Of a stretch of 64,000 nt of DNA, positions 23,814-33,319 are shown in pieces; the stretch's first letter is position 1, and each line of letters opens with the position of its first letter. Origin of the DNA: Ruminococcus sp. (GTDB lineage Bacteria > Bacillota > Clostridia > Oscillospirales > Ruminococcaceae); assembly GCA_016290875.1 (NCBI GenBank), contig JAEEVL010000001.1, positions 186,001 through 250,000 of the forward strand, given 5' to 3'. Under the pieces are notes generated by a model, which searched no databases, was not told the origin of the DNA, and worked only from the letters and a program-made list of their open reading frames with translations. The position numbers and the translations under genes are program-made.

Positions 23814-24203
23814 CTACTCAAGTGCGAATACCACTGCAAAGTAGAGGAACACCGGGCTTATCATCAGTATATTCCTGACGATAGCCGGCATCAGCGATAA
23901 TTTGTCGTATGACACGCTCTTGTATACTCCTCCTATAATTGCGCAGAGAGTTCCGAGGGCTATATAACCGGAAAACGGAAGCTCAACGAGCCTTGCTATG
24001 GCTAGTCCGACTGCAAATCCGATGAAGTGAGGGACGAGCAGCACCAGAAAGCCGCCACCGCCTTGATTTCGTCTGCCATATCTGTCGTAGTTTCCCAGAC
24101 CGCCGTAGAGGTCTTTACTGCTGTCCTTGAGCCTTTTATCGGCTGTGCTGATGTCTGAGAAAATATCCTTGATTATCTCTTTCAGGTTCATGATACAGCG
24201 CAT
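23814..24203 (-). CDS. Small membrane protein of unknown function
   Basis: 129 residues (125 if the second ATG at 24191 is used; neither has a clear SD). A ~45-residue charged, Gly-rich cytoplasmic stretch (KRLKDSSKDLYGGLGNYDRYG) is followed by three hydrophobic segments near residues 52-70, 78-95 and 108-128. I do not recognise the family. It starts 20 bp after acn and is presumably translated from the acn transcript. Confidence 0.6.
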   Translation of the reverse strand: MRCIMNLKEIIKDIFSDISTADKRLKDSSKDLYGGLGNYDRYGRRNQGGGGFLVLLVPHFIGFAVGLAIARLVELPFSGYIALGTLCAIIGGVYKSVSYDKLSLMPAIVRNILMISPVFLYFAVVFALE

Positions 24204-24223
24204 GTACTATATTCCGGGGTGTA

Positions 24224-26161
24224 TTACTTCATCGACTCTCTTGTGTAGTCGAGAAGTCCGCCGGCGAGCATGATGTCCTTTGTACGTCCTGAGAGTTCGC
24301 AGAGTACGGGTATCTCATCGCCGCTTGTCTTGTTTACGACTGTGAGCTCAGACTTGCCTTCTGCAACAGCCTTTCTTACGTCAGCAAGAACGAGTTCGTC
24401 GCCCTGGCTGATCTTGTCGTAATCAGCTTCGTTCACAAATGTGAGCGGAAGGATGCCTGCATTTATGAGGTTAGCACGGTGGATACGTGCAAATGACTTA
24501 ACGAGTACAGCCTTTACGCCGAGATAGAGCGGTGCAAGTGCAGCGTGCTCTCTTGAAGAGCCCTGACCGTAGTTTGAACCGCCAACGATGATGCTCTTGC
24601 CGAGTGACTTTGCTCTCTCAGGGAAAGATTCGTCACATACTGCGAAACAGTGCTGTGAGATCTTCGGGATATTTGAACGGAGAGGAAGGATCTTTGCTCC
24701 GGCAGGCATGATGTGGTCTGTTGTGATATTGTCGCCGACCTTGAGTGAAACAGGTGCGTCTATAGTCTCAAGAAGCGGAGTTGTCTCAGGATATGGTTTG
24801 ATGTTGGGACCGCGGAGGATCTCAACGCTGTCCATCTCAGCTTCAGAAGCCGGAGGAACGACCATATTGTCATTTACTGTGAATATCTCAGGGAGCTTGA
24901 ACTCAGGCATATCGCCGAGTTCACGGGGATCTGTAAGGTAACCTGTGAGAGCTGATACAGCAGCCATTTCAGGAGATACGAGATAGATCTGACCGTCCTT
25001 TGTTCCGGAACGTCCCTCGAAGTTTCTGTTGAATGTACGGAGTGAGATACCCTTTGAGTTAGGTGACTGTCCCATACCGATGCAAGGACCGCAGGCACTT
25101 TCAAGGATACGTGCGCCAGCCTCGATGAGATCTGAGAGTGCGCCGTTCTGTGCGAGCATATTAAGAACCTGTTTTGAACCGGGAGCTATAGCAAGTGAAA
25201 CGCTCGGGTCAACTGTCTTGCCCTTGAGGATATGAGCTACCTTGAGCATATCAAGGAGTGATGAGTTTGTACATGAACCGATACATACCTGGTCAACCTT
25301 GAGTTTGCCGATCTCTTCAACGCTCTTAACATTGTCAGGAGAATGAGGACAGGCAGCAAGAGGAACGAGTTCGCTGAGATTTATAGTGAGTTCCTCGTCA
25401 TAAACTGCATCAGGATCTGCTGCGAGAGGTGTCCAAACTTCTTCACGCTGCTGAGCCTTGAGGAACTGCTTTGTAGTTTCATCTGAAGGGAAAATAGATG
25501 TAGTAGCACCAAGCTCTGCACCCATATTTGTGATAGTAGCACGCTCAGGAACTGAGAGAGTCTTGACACCCTCGCCTACGTACTCTATAACTTTGCCTAC
25601 GCCGCCCTTAACGGAGAGTCTGCGGAGGACTTCAAGGATAACGTCCTTAGCTGCTACCCAGGGACGGAGCTTTCCTGTGAGTTCTACTTTAACTACCTTA
25701 GGGCAAGTGATATAGTATGCACCGCCGCCCATAGCAACTGCAACGTCGAGTCCGCCTGCGCCGATAGCGATCATACCGATACCGCCGCCTGTGGGAGTAT
25801 GGCTGTCAGAACCGATGAGAGTCTTTCCGGGGATACCGAATCTCTCAAGGTGTACCTGATGGCAGATACCGTTGCCGGGACGTGAGAACCAGATGCCGTG
25901 CTTCTTTGCAACAGAACCGATGAAACGGTGGTCGTCAGCATTCTCGAAGCCGTTCTGAAGTGTATTATGGTCTATGTAAGCGACCGAGCGCTCAGTCTTT
26001 ACACGGGGAACGCCGATAGCCTCGAATTCAAGGTAAGCCATAGTTCCGGTAGCGTCCTGAGTAAGAGTCTGATCGATACGGATACCGATCTCTTCACCCT
26101 TGACGTATTCGCCGTCAACGAGGTGAGCGCGGAGGATTTTTTCAGTTAAAGTATAACCCAT
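24224..26161 (-). CDS. acnA: Aconitate hydratase
   Basis: 645 residues, the compact bacterial/mitochondrial-like aconitase. The [4Fe-4S] ligands are in QVCIGSCTNSS and ESACGPCIGMGQ. Substrate motifs include SDSHTPTGGGIGM near residue 118 and GGSNYGQGSSREHAALAP in the C-terminal swivel domain. It isomerises citrate to isocitrate and heads the acn-(membrane protein)-icd-rex unit. The SD GAAAGGAAT and a consensus promoter lie upstream. No citrate synthase is in the window. Confidence 0.95.
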   Translation of the reverse strand: MGYTLTEKILRAHLVDGEYVKGEEIGIRIDQTLTQDATGTMAYLEFEAIGVPRVKTERSVAYIDHNTLQNGFENADDHRFIGSVAKKHGIWFSRPGNGICHQVHLERFGIPGKTLIGSDSHTPTGGGIGMIAIGAGGLDVAVAMGGGAYYITCPKVVKVELTGKLRPWVAAKDVILEVLRRLSVKGGVGKVIEYVGEGVKTLSVPERATITNMGAELGATTSIFPSDETTKQFLKAQQREEVWTPLAADPDAVYDEELTINLSELVPLAACPHSPDNVKSVEEIGKLKVDQVCIGSCTNSSLLDMLKVAHILKGKTVDPSVSLAIAPGSKQVLNMLAQNGALSDLIEAGARILESACGPCIGMGQSPNSKGISLRTFNRNFEGRSGTKDGQIYLVSPEMAAVSALTGYLTDPRELGDMPEFKLPEIFTVNDNMVVPPASEAEMDSVEILRGPNIKPYPETTPLLETIDAPVSLKVGDNITTDHIMPAGAKILPLRSNIPKISQHCFAVCDESFPERAKSLGKSIIVGGSNYGQGSSREHAALAPLYLGVKAVLVKSFARIHRANLINAGILPLTFVNEADYDKISQGDELVLADVRKAVAEGKSELTVVNKTSGDEIPVLCELSGRTKDIMLAGGLLDYTRESMK

Positions 26162-26199
26162 TGTAGATCATTCCTTTCAATTCATAAGAATACACACTT

Positions 26200-26228
26200 A
26201 TTTTACTACATTTCAACGAGTTTGTCAA
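26200..26228 (-). promoter_or_regulatory. acnA promoter
   Basis: On the minus strand: TTGACA (26228-26223), 17 bp, TAAAAT (26205-26200). Confidence 0.88.
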
Positions 26229-26360
26229 GAATTAAACAATATTTTATTGCTGTTTGACGCTATGTTTTTGTACCATTTAAGCAAATATGAGTTTGGATTG
26301 TGTTCATAATAGTTTGATGGCTGGAATTGAAGTTAGCCAAACAATGAAACAGTGATAATG

Positions 26361-26391
26361 AAAAAGGACAGACAATGCGTCTGTCCTTTGT
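26361..26391 (-). terminator. Terminator after the lysA/membrane-protein unit
   Basis: AAAGGACAGAC (26363-26373) pairs with GTCTGTCCTTT (26379-26389) and is followed on the minus strand by TTTTTC. Confidence 0.88.
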
Positions 26392-26394
26392 TTA

Positions 26395-26895
26395 TTAGTA
26401 ATAGTAGTGGTATATCTCCGGTAACTCGGAAAATGCAAGAAGCAGGAATACAAATAATGTCAGTAAAAATACAAACAGATGTGGCGTTATGCTCTTCGCT
26501 CCGAGGTTGGATTTCTTTTCGTCATCGCCTATCATATATACGTTAATAATGAACGGCGGACACTTTGGCATCGAAAATGAAAATTCGCGGCTGTACTCAA
26601 TGTTGTTACGGTCAGTCCATATGACTGGGTATTTAATTTGAATAGTATTGCTGTTATCCTGAGAGTCGATGTTCGATAAGATCCGTTCATCATCATAGTC
26701 GAAAATGGATAATGACGATTCAATATCGGATGTCTGAGCTTCTTTTTTGTATTCTGTCCTCATGACACAGATTCCTTTATAGAGGTCGCCGCGGAGCATA
26801 ATGTAGATGTTGCTTATCAGCCGCCATAGCTCCCGTAAAAGGACTATGCCTACAAATATTGTAAACGAACCGAATAATACGATAATTCCAGGCAT
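26395..26895 (-). CDS. Two-pass membrane protein of unknown function
   Basis: 166 residues. A hydrophobic N-terminal segment (VLFGSFTIFVGIVLL), a ~90-residue hydrophilic central region (probably beta-rich, KYPVIWTDRNNIEYSREFSFS) and a second hydrophobic segment (HLFVFLLTLFVFLLLAFSEL). The central part resembles DUF3592-type domains in pattern (conversion of a YPVVxY-type strand followed by an F..S strand), but this is tentative. Its start overlaps the lysA stop by one base, so it is co-translated with lysA. Confidence 0.55.
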   Translation of the reverse strand: MPGIIVLFGSFTIFVGIVLLRELWRLISNIYIMLRGDLYKGICVMRTEYKKEAQTSDIESSLSIFDYDDERILSNIDSQDNSNTIQIKYPVIWTDRNNIEYSREFSFSMPKCPPFIINVYMIGDDEKKSNLGAKSITPHLFVFLLTLFVFLLLAFSELPEIYHYYY

Positions 26896-28193
26896 CAGAC
26901 GTCGTTTCTGATGATGTCTTCAGGAGTCTCGCGCTTTACTGCTATTCTGGATTCGCCGCCGTTTACGAAAACTACTGCCGGCTTGGGTATGCGGTTGTAG
27001 TTTGAGGACATAGAGTAGTTGTATGCTCCTGTTGCGAGAACTGCAAGTGTATCTCCGCTTTCTGCGTGCTGGAGTGGCATATTCTCACCGATGAGATCGC
27101 CGCTCTCACAGCATTTGCCTGCGATGGTGACCTTCTCGGTTCTCTCCTGTGAAGCCTTGTTTGCAACAACTGCTTCATATTCAGACTGGTAGAGGATATA
27201 TCTCGGGTTGTCGGGCATACCGCCGTCGATAGATATGTAAGTTCTGATGCCGGGTATCTCCTTGCGTGCGCCCACTTTGTAGAGTGTTATGCCAGCCGGA
27301 GCAGCGATAGAACGGCCAGGTTCGATGAACATATAAGGCTGGTCAATGCCGAGCTTTGCACATTCCTTTGCCACAACTCCGGAAACTCTCTCGATGTAGT
27401 TCTCGAAAGGCGCAGGATCGTGTTCGTTGAGGTACTTGATACCAAAGCCGCCGCCGAGATTGAGACCTCTTACAGTGAAGCCAAGCTCGTTTTTGATCTG
27501 AGCGATGAAGCCAAGCATAACTCTTGCAGCCTGTTCAAACGGCTCAATGTCGAATATCTGTGAACCAATGTGGCAGTGAAGTCCCATGAGGTCAATATTC
27601 TCACAGTTTACAGCTTCTTTTACAGCTTCCATTGCTTCGCCTGTTTCGAGCGCAAAACCGAATTTACTGTCTATCTGACCTGTGAGTACGGCTTTGTGAG
27701 TGTGAGCGTCGATGCCGGGTTTGATACGGAACATTATCTGCGGCTTTACGCCTTTTTCACCAGCTATTCTCTCGAGCCTGTGAAGCTCGGGGATATTGTC
27801 AACGATGATGTGTCCAACGCCGCTCTCAAGAGCGTAAGCAAGCTCTTCATCGGTTTTGTTGTTTCCATGGAAACCAACTTTATCCATCGGGAAGCCTGCG
27901 CTCTTTGCTGTGTAGAGCTCACCTATGGAAACAGCGTCAAGACCGTCACCTTCGCTGGCAACTATTCTGCACATCTCTTTGCAGCAGAAAGCTTTTGAAG
28001 CATAGTGGACTTCTCCCTTGCCGCCGTAGAATTTACGCATACTGTCGTGGAAACGACGGAGGTTCTTTCTTACAAGCTCCTCGTCCATAACATAGAGCGG
28101 AGTTCCGTACTGTTCCGCAAGTGATACTGTGTCTATTCCGCCGATAGTCAGGTTGCCCTGAGAATTTACAGCGAGGTTTTCAGATACGAACAT
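26895..28193 (-). CDS. lysA: Diaminopimelate decarboxylase
   Basis: 432 residues, PLP-dependent fold III decarboxylase. The PLP lysine is in VHYASKAFCCKE (about residue 67). HCHIGSQIFD, GGGFGI and EPGRSIAAPAG contact phosphate and cofactor. GKCCESGD supplies the active-site cysteine from the partner subunit. It performs the last step of lysine synthesis, meso-DAP to lysine. The SD GAAAGGAATG precedes the ATG. It appears to follow ysxC in the same direction, 27 bp away. Confidence 0.95.
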   Translation of the reverse strand: MFVSENLAVNSQGNLTIGGIDTVSLAEQYGTPLYVMDEELVRKNLRRFHDSMRKFYGGKGEVHYASKAFCCKEMCRIVASEGDGLDAVSIGELYTAKSAGFPMDKVGFHGNNKTDEELAYALESGVGHIIVDNIPELHRLERIAGEKGVKPQIMFRIKPGIDAHTHKAVLTGQIDSKFGFALETGEAMEAVKEAVNCENIDLMGLHCHIGSQIFDIEPFEQAARVMLGFIAQIKNELGFTVRGLNLGGGFGIKYLNEHDPAPFENYIERVSGVVAKECAKLGIDQPYMFIEPGRSIAAPAGITLYKVGARKEIPGIRTYISIDGGMPDNPRYILYQSEYEAVVANKASQERTEKVTIAGKCCESGDLIGENMPLQHAESGDTLAVLATGAYNYSMSSNYNRIPKPAVVFVNGGESRIAVKRETPEDIIRNDV

Positions 28194-28220
28194 TTAAGAT
28201 CATTCCTTTCAGTTTACGGC

Positions 28221-28832
28221 TCAGTCTTCTTCGTCTTCGCCGTTATCGTCTGCGATGTCTTCGATTATCGAGCGCAGTTCATCAACGCCCTCACCTGTCT
28301 GTGAGGAAAAGGCTATGTGATGTATTTCGTCAAAACACGGTATTTCAGACACAAAAGCTTCCATACGCTTGGTGCGTTCGGTCTTGTTCAGTTTATCGGC
28401 TTTAGTGAGCACGATTACGAACGGTGTTTCCGTGTCTATGAGATAATTTATCATATTTACGTCGTCATTTGTCGGCTTGTGACGCATATCCACAAGCATG
28501 AACACGAGCCTGAGGTCGCGCTCTGAGTTGAGGTATCCTTCGATTAGTCCTGCCCAGCGTTCCTTTTCACTCTTGGAGACCTTTGCGTAGCCGTAACCCG
28601 GCAGGTCTACAAGATAGATGTGCTCAAGCCCGAAGAAGTTTATAGTTGCTGTCTTTCCGGGGACTGAGCTTACTCTTGCGAGGTTGCGCCTGTTCAGGAG
28701 TTTATTTATCAGAGTGGACTTTCCGACGTTGGAATGCCCTGCGAAGGCTATTTCGATGCGTTCGGGGGCGGGTATCTGGGAGAATTTACCATATGCTGCG
28801 GTGAATTCTGCCTTGTTGTAATTGAGCTTCAT
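28221..28832 (-). CDS. ysxC: Ribosome biogenesis GTPase YsxC/EngB
   Basis: 203 residues, TRAFAC GTPase: G1 GHSNVGKSTLINKL (~31-44), G2 TATIN, G3 DLPGYGYAKVS, G4 TKADKLNK and G5 FSSQTG. It is an essential GTPase for 50S subunit assembly. The pairing with lon, whose stop is 12 bp upstream, is the standard Firmicute lon-ysxC arrangement. The acidic C-terminus (DDNGEDEED) is not unusual. Confidence 0.95.
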   Translation of the reverse strand: MKLNYNKAEFTAAYGKFSQIPAPERIEIAFAGHSNVGKSTLINKLLNRRNLARVSSVPGKTATINFFGLEHIYLVDLPGYGYAKVSKSEKERWAGLIEGYLNSERDLRLVFMLVDMRHKPTNDDVNMINYLIDTETPFVIVLTKADKLNKTERTKRMEAFVSEIPCFDEIHHIAFSSQTGEGVDELRSIIEDIADDNGEDEED

Positions 28833-28844
28833 ACTTCCCTCCGT

Positions 28845-31187
28845 TTACTGGAGAAGTGCTGTTCCGAGAACTGTTTTCAGGTCGTCAGCAGGTACGAATT
28901 CTATTGCAGATTTAACCTCTTCATCGACCTCTTCGAGATCCGGAACATTTGCCTTAGGTATTACCACAGTGCGTATGCCGGACTTGTAAGCAGCCATTGT
29001 CTTTTCGCGCAGACCGCCTATCGGGAGAACTTTTCCGTGAAGTGTTATCTCACCTGTCATAGCCACATCGGAGCGGACTTTTCTGCCTGAGAGAGCCGAT
29101 ACCAAAGCTGTGGTCATGGTCACGCCGGCAGAAGGACCGTCTTTGGGCACAGCACCCTCGGGAGCGTGTATGTGTATATCGTTGTTTTTGTAGAAATCAG
29201 GATCTATCTTGTACTTATCAGCAACGCTTCTCACGTAGCTTACAGCTATCTTAGCACTTTCCTTCATAACGTCACCGAGCGAGCCTGTTACCTCTATCTT
29301 GCCTGTACCGTTGAGGACTATCACTTCGAGCGGCATGAGAACACCGCCCACAGAAGTCCATGCAAGGCCATTCACAACTCCGACCTGATCTGTCTTTGAG
29401 GAGATATCTTCGAGGTACTTCTTTACTCCGAGGAATTCCTTGAGGTCCTTGGACTTGACTGTGACCTTCTTTGTCTCGCCGGAAGCAATCTTTCGCGCTG
29501 TTTTGCGGCATATAGAAGCTACCTTTCTTTCGAGTGTACGAACACCTGCTTCCTTTGTGTAGAACTGCACGATGTCGTTTATTGCCTGGTCATCTATTTT
29601 GAGCTGTGAAGCCTTCAGACCGTGTTCTTTGAGCTGTTTCGGTATGAGGTGCTCCTTTGCAATGTGGAACTTCTCAACTGCTGTATAGCTTGGGAGCTCG
29701 ATTATCTCCATTCTGTCGAGGAGCGGTCCGGGGATGGCTCCTGTATCATTTGCAGTGGTGATGAAAACTGCCTTGCTCAGGTCGAATGGCACTTCGATGA
29801 AGTGGTCGCGGAAGGTGTTATTCTGCTCTCCGTCGAGAACCTCGAGCATAGCCGATGAAGGATCGCCCTTGATGTCGCTGCAGAGCTTGTCTATTTCATC
29901 AAAAAGGATGAGTGGGTTCATAGAACCTGCCTGCGAAACTGCTGTGATTATACGTCCGGGCATAGCTCCGACGTATGTCTTTCTGTGACCTCTTATATCT
30001 GCTTCGTCACGGACGCCGCCGAGTGATACTCTTGCATATTTGCGTCCCATAGCCTTTGCTACCGACTTTGCAATAGAGGTCTTACCGATACCGGGAGGGC
30101 CTGCGAGACAGATTATCTGTCCCTTTATCTCCGGGTTGAGCATATGTACTGCGAGGAACTCGAGTATGCGCTCTTTGACCTTTTTCAGACCGTAGTGATC
30201 CTTTTCGAGTACAGCTTCAGCCTTGTCTATGGAGAGCTTGGCTTTTGTGTACTTGCCCCACGGGAGATCGAGTACTGTATCGAGATAGTTCTTTATAACG
30301 AAGGCTTCCTGTGATGACGGCGGCAGCTTGTTGAGCTTGTCAGCTTCCTTCATCAGCTTGTCCTTGGTCTTTTCATCAGCTTTGAGCTGTATGATCTCGT
30401 TTATGTATGAGTAAGCGTCATCCTCGTTGTCTTCGCCGAGCTGCTCCTGGATAATCCTCATCTGCTCGCGAAGGTAATACTCCTTCTGCCCCTTGTCGAT
30501 GCTGTTCTTGGTCTGCTCGTTTATGAGGTTCTCGAGTTCGAGTATCTCGACCTCTGAAGTGAGGCAGGCAAAGAGTACGGACAGCTTGTTTATGATGTTG
30601 GTCTCCTCGAGGAGTGTCTGCTTGTCACGGTAGTTGAGCGAGCAATTGAATGTTATAGTCTCGAAGAGCTTTATCAGTGAATCCTGAGTCATAACAGAGG
30701 TGAGAAGTTCCTTGGGCATTCTCGGGAAGTATGATGAATATCTCTCGAAAATGTCCTTGACAGAACGCATTATAGCCTCTGATTCAACTTCGTCTATCTT
30801 TGTGCGGGAGTATGTGGGAGTACGCTTGACTTCTGCTCTTAGAGCGTCGCCGTCATCAAAGAGATGAACGAGGTTAGCTTTGTATGAACCCTCAACGAGC
30901 ACCTTCATGATGTTGTCAGGGAGTTTGAGCACCTGCTTTATCTCAGCGACTACACCGACTTTATAGAGATCGGAAGCTTTTGGCTCCTCGACATACGCTT
31001 CGTGCTGTGTAACGAGAAAGAGCTTTCCGCCGTCTTTGAGTGCGCGTTCAATCGCTTTGACTGACTTGTCTCTCGAAACGTCGAAGTGCATCACCATTTT
31101 AGGGAATGCCACAAGCCCTCTCATAGCTACTGTATAGAAAACGTTTGAGTTTTCGGTATTCTTATCACTTTTTATAGTCTGTTCCAT
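28845..31187 (-). CDS. lon: ATP-dependent protease La (Lon)
   Basis: 780 residues. LAN substrate-binding domain (~1-205), coiled-coil region, AAA+ with Walker [14 protein letters not shown] (~360) and Walker [10 protein letters not shown], and the C-terminal serine-lysine protease with [15 protein letters not shown] (catalytic Ser) and [12 protein letters not shown] (catalytic Lys). It is a cytosolic quality-control protease of normal size. The leader from its own promoter contains a GCGGA...TCCGC hairpin; no CIRCE or CtsR box was seen. Confidence 0.96.
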   Translation of the reverse strand: MEQTIKSDKNTENSNVFYTVAMRGLVAFPKMVMHFDVSRDKSVKAIERALKDGGKLFLVTQHEAYVEEPKASDLYKVGVVAEIKQVLKLPDNIMKVLVEGSYKANLVHLFDDGDALRAEVKRTPTYSRTKIDEVESEAIMRSVKDIFERYSSYFPRMPKELLTSVMTQDSLIKLFETITFNCSLNYRDKQTLLEETNIINKLSVLFACLTSEVEILELENLINEQTKNSIDKGQKEYYLREQMRIIQEQLGEDNEDDAYSYINEIIQLKADEKTKDKLMKEADKLNKLPPSSQEAFVIKNYLDTVLDLPWGKYTKAKLSIDKAEAVLEKDHYGLKKVKERILEFLAVHMLNPEIKGQIICLAGPPGIGKTSIAKSVAKAMGRKYARVSLGGVRDEADIRGHRKTYVGAMPGRIITAVSQAGSMNPLILFDEIDKLCSDIKGDPSSAMLEVLDGEQNNTFRDHFIEVPFDLSKAVFITTANDTGAIPGPLLDRMEIIELPSYTAVEKFHIAKEHLIPKQLKEHGLKASQLKIDDQAINDIVQFYTKEAGVRTLERKVASICRKTARKIASGETKKVTVKSKDLKEFLGVKKYLEDISSKTDQVGVVNGLAWTSVGGVLMPLEVIVLNGTGKIEVTGSLGDVMKESAKIAVSYVRSVADKYKIDPDFYKNNDIHIHAPEGAVPKDGPSAGVTMTTALVSALSGRKVRSDVAMTGEITLHGKVLPIGGLREKTMAAYKSGIRTVVIPKANVPDLEEVDEEVKSAIEFVPADDLKTVLGTALLQ

Positions 31188-31256
31188 GTGTTATCACCGC
31201 ATTTCTTTTTGCTTCATATTTATCCATATGCGGACGAAAAAGTTTCCGCACCTACT

Positions 31257-31285
31257 ATTATACTATATTTTATAGAAAAATGCAA
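31257..31285 (-). promoter_or_regulatory. lon-ysxC-lysA promoter
   Basis: On the minus strand: TTGCAT (31285-31280), 17 bp, TATAAT (31262-31257). Confidence 0.85.
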
Positions 31286-31300
31286 TAGGCTGAGCGGAAC

Positions 31301-33253
31301 TTACCAGCGCTCCGCCATTGCCTTGAATTCTTCTTCTGTAACTATCGGGATATTGAGTTCTCTTGCAGTTTTGTTCTTGGACGAGCCGGATGTCAAGTCA
31401 TTGTTTATGAGATAGTTTGTCTTCGAGGAAACTGCCGATGCGACTTTTCCACCGTTAGCTTCAATGTATGCTTTTAGTTCGTTGCGGTTCTTCCATATAT
31501 GCACTGAACCTGTTATAACGAAGGTCTTGCCTGCTATCTCCGATGAGGTGTTTATCTCTTCGGGGGCAGCTATATCGAGCTCTGCTATAAGTTCACGGAA
31601 CTCTGCAAGATGTTTTTCATCTGCAAAGAAACGCTCATATTCTCTTGCAAGCACCTCGCCTATACCGTCTATCGCTGTAAGTTCTGCTGCTGTGAGTTTT
31701 TCAAGCTCTTCGGGAGTCTTGTATTCGGCACAAATTAGTCTCGAAGCTGCTCTGCCTATATTCGGTATGCCCATAGCGTAAAGGACACGGCTGAGCTCGG
31801 TATGACGTGAAGCTTCGGCAGCTGCTTCCATCTTTTCAAAGGACTTTTCGCCGAAGCCTTCAAGAGCGGTTATCTTTGCTCTGTGTTCTGCGAGGTGGTA
31901 GAAATCCCTGAAGCTGCTCACTATGCCTTCACTTATGAGAGTTTCTATCGTGGCCGTGGACATTCCCACGATGTTCATAGCGTCTCGCTGTACGAAATGT
32001 TCAAATCTGCCTATGTGTTTTGCGGCACAGTCCGGTGATGTGCAGTAGAGAGTCATTACATCATCGTCCGAGGAACTTATTTCTGTTCTGCCACCGCATA
32101 CCGGACAGACTTCGGGTATTTCAAGAGTTCCGGAAGCTGTTTTATTTTCAAGTATCTGCGGAATTATCATATTGGCCTTGTAGACGGTTATCGTGTCACC
32201 TATGCCGAGTCTGAGTTGTTTCACTATGCTGACGTTGTGGACAGATGCGCGGGAGACTGTTGTTCCTTCGAGTTCGACCGGTTCGAATATGGCTACCGGA
32301 TTGAGAAGTCCTGTACGGCTTGCTGACCATTCGACTTCAAGAAGCTTTGAATCAGCTGTCTCATCTCTCCATTTGAAAGCCATGCCGTTTCGCGGAGCGT
32401 GTGATGTCTCGCCGAGACTGAGTCCGTAGGCAACGTCATCGAGCATAAGAACAAGACCGTCTGACGGAAATTCGTTTTCGGCTATATTTTTCTCGAATTC
32501 GCGAATATTAGTTTCAAGGTCTGAGCTTGTCACAGGTACTCCGTATACAGTCTGGAAGCCGAGTCCTCTGAGCCATTCAAGGCGTGCGGCAAAGGAATTT
32601 TCCTCATATCCGTCAGCTGAAACGAGATTGAATGCAAAGAAGTTGATATTTCGCTCTGCTGTGACTTTTGAGTCGAGGTTGCGGACGGTTCCTACGCAGA
32701 GATTGCGAGGATTCTTGTACTTTGCTCCTTCATCTGCCTGAGCGTTCACGCGCTCGAAATCAGCGTACTTCATCAAACTCTCACCTCTGACAACGAGTCT
32801 GCCGGTGAAAGGTATCTGTGCAGGAATACCGATTATGTGCCGGGCGTTTGCGGTTATGTCCTCGCCGACCTCGCCGTCTCCTCGTGTCACAGCCTGTGAG
32901 AGAGAGCCATTCTCATAAGTGAGAACGAGGGTGAGTCCGTCGAGCTTCCAGCTGAGGAGACCTTTGTTGCTGCCGAGCCATGCCGTGAGTTCCTCCGGGC
33001 TTTTTGTCTTGTCGAGCGAGAGCATTTTTGATGGGTGGCGGACCTTTTTCAGCTCGGAAGCTACTTCGTATCCGACCTTCTGAGTACGGCTGCCGCTGAG
33101 TATAATGCCGGTATCTTTTTCAAGAGCTGACAGTTCATCGTATAGTGCGTCGTATTCATGATCTGACATTATTTCGACACCTGTATTGTAGTAGGCGTCG
33201 GCTGCTTTTGCGAGCTGTTCGTTCAGCTCTTTCATGCGTTCTATCTTATCCAT
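31301..33253 (-). CDS. ligA: NAD-dependent DNA ligase
   Basis: 650 residues. Domain Ia (YYNTGVEIMSDHEYDALYDEL), adenylation domain with the AMP-accepting lysine in SWKLDGLTLV, OB fold, a four-cysteine zinc finger (CPVCGG...CTSPDC), helix-hairpin-helix repeats around AMGIPNIGRAAS and IDGIGEVLA, and a C-terminal BRCT domain (~585-650, GKTFVITGSVH). It seals nicks in replication and repair. No terminator is obvious between ligA and the lon promoter, so read-through into lon is possible. Confidence 0.96.
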   Translation of the reverse strand: MDKIERMKELNEQLAKAADAYYNTGVEIMSDHEYDALYDELSALEKDTGIILSGSRTQKVGYEVASELKKVRHPSKMLSLDKTKSPEELTAWLGSNKGLLSWKLDGLTLVLTYENGSLSQAVTRGDGEVGEDITANARHIIGIPAQIPFTGRLVVRGESLMKYADFERVNAQADEGAKYKNPRNLCVGTVRNLDSKVTAERNINFFAFNLVSADGYEENSFAARLEWLRGLGFQTVYGVPVTSSDLETNIREFEKNIAENEFPSDGLVLMLDDVAYGLSLGETSHAPRNGMAFKWRDETADSKLLEVEWSASRTGLLNPVAIFEPVELEGTTVSRASVHNVSIVKQLRLGIGDTITVYKANMIIPQILENKTASGTLEIPEVCPVCGGRTEISSSDDDVMTLYCTSPDCAAKHIGRFEHFVQRDAMNIVGMSTATIETLISEGIVSSFRDFYHLAEHRAKITALEGFGEKSFEKMEAAAEASRHTELSRVLYAMGIPNIGRAASRLICAEYKTPEELEKLTAAELTAIDGIGEVLAREYERFFADEKHLAEFRELIAELDIAAPEEINTSSEIAGKTFVITGSVHIWKNRNELKAYIEANGGKVASAVSSKTNYLINNDLTSGSSKNKTARELNIPIVTEEEFKAMAERW

Positions 33254-33288
33254 AATAATTGCTCCTTATGGCAGTTGTCTTAATAAAA

Positions 33289-33314
33289 GAGGACTGTACA
33301 ACGGTACAGTCCTC
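33289..33314 (-). terminator. Terminator after the FkbM methyltransferase gene
   Basis: GAGGACTGTAC (33289-33299) pairs with GTACAGTCCTC (33304-33314), with TTTTATT following on the minus strand. Confidence 0.88.
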
Positions 33315-33319
33315 ATGAT

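Noticed and set aside
31188-31300. CIRCE or CtsR heat-shock operator upstream of lon
   Set aside because: No TTAGCACTC...GAGTGCTAA and no tandem GGTCAAA repeats are present; only a small GC hairpin in the leader.
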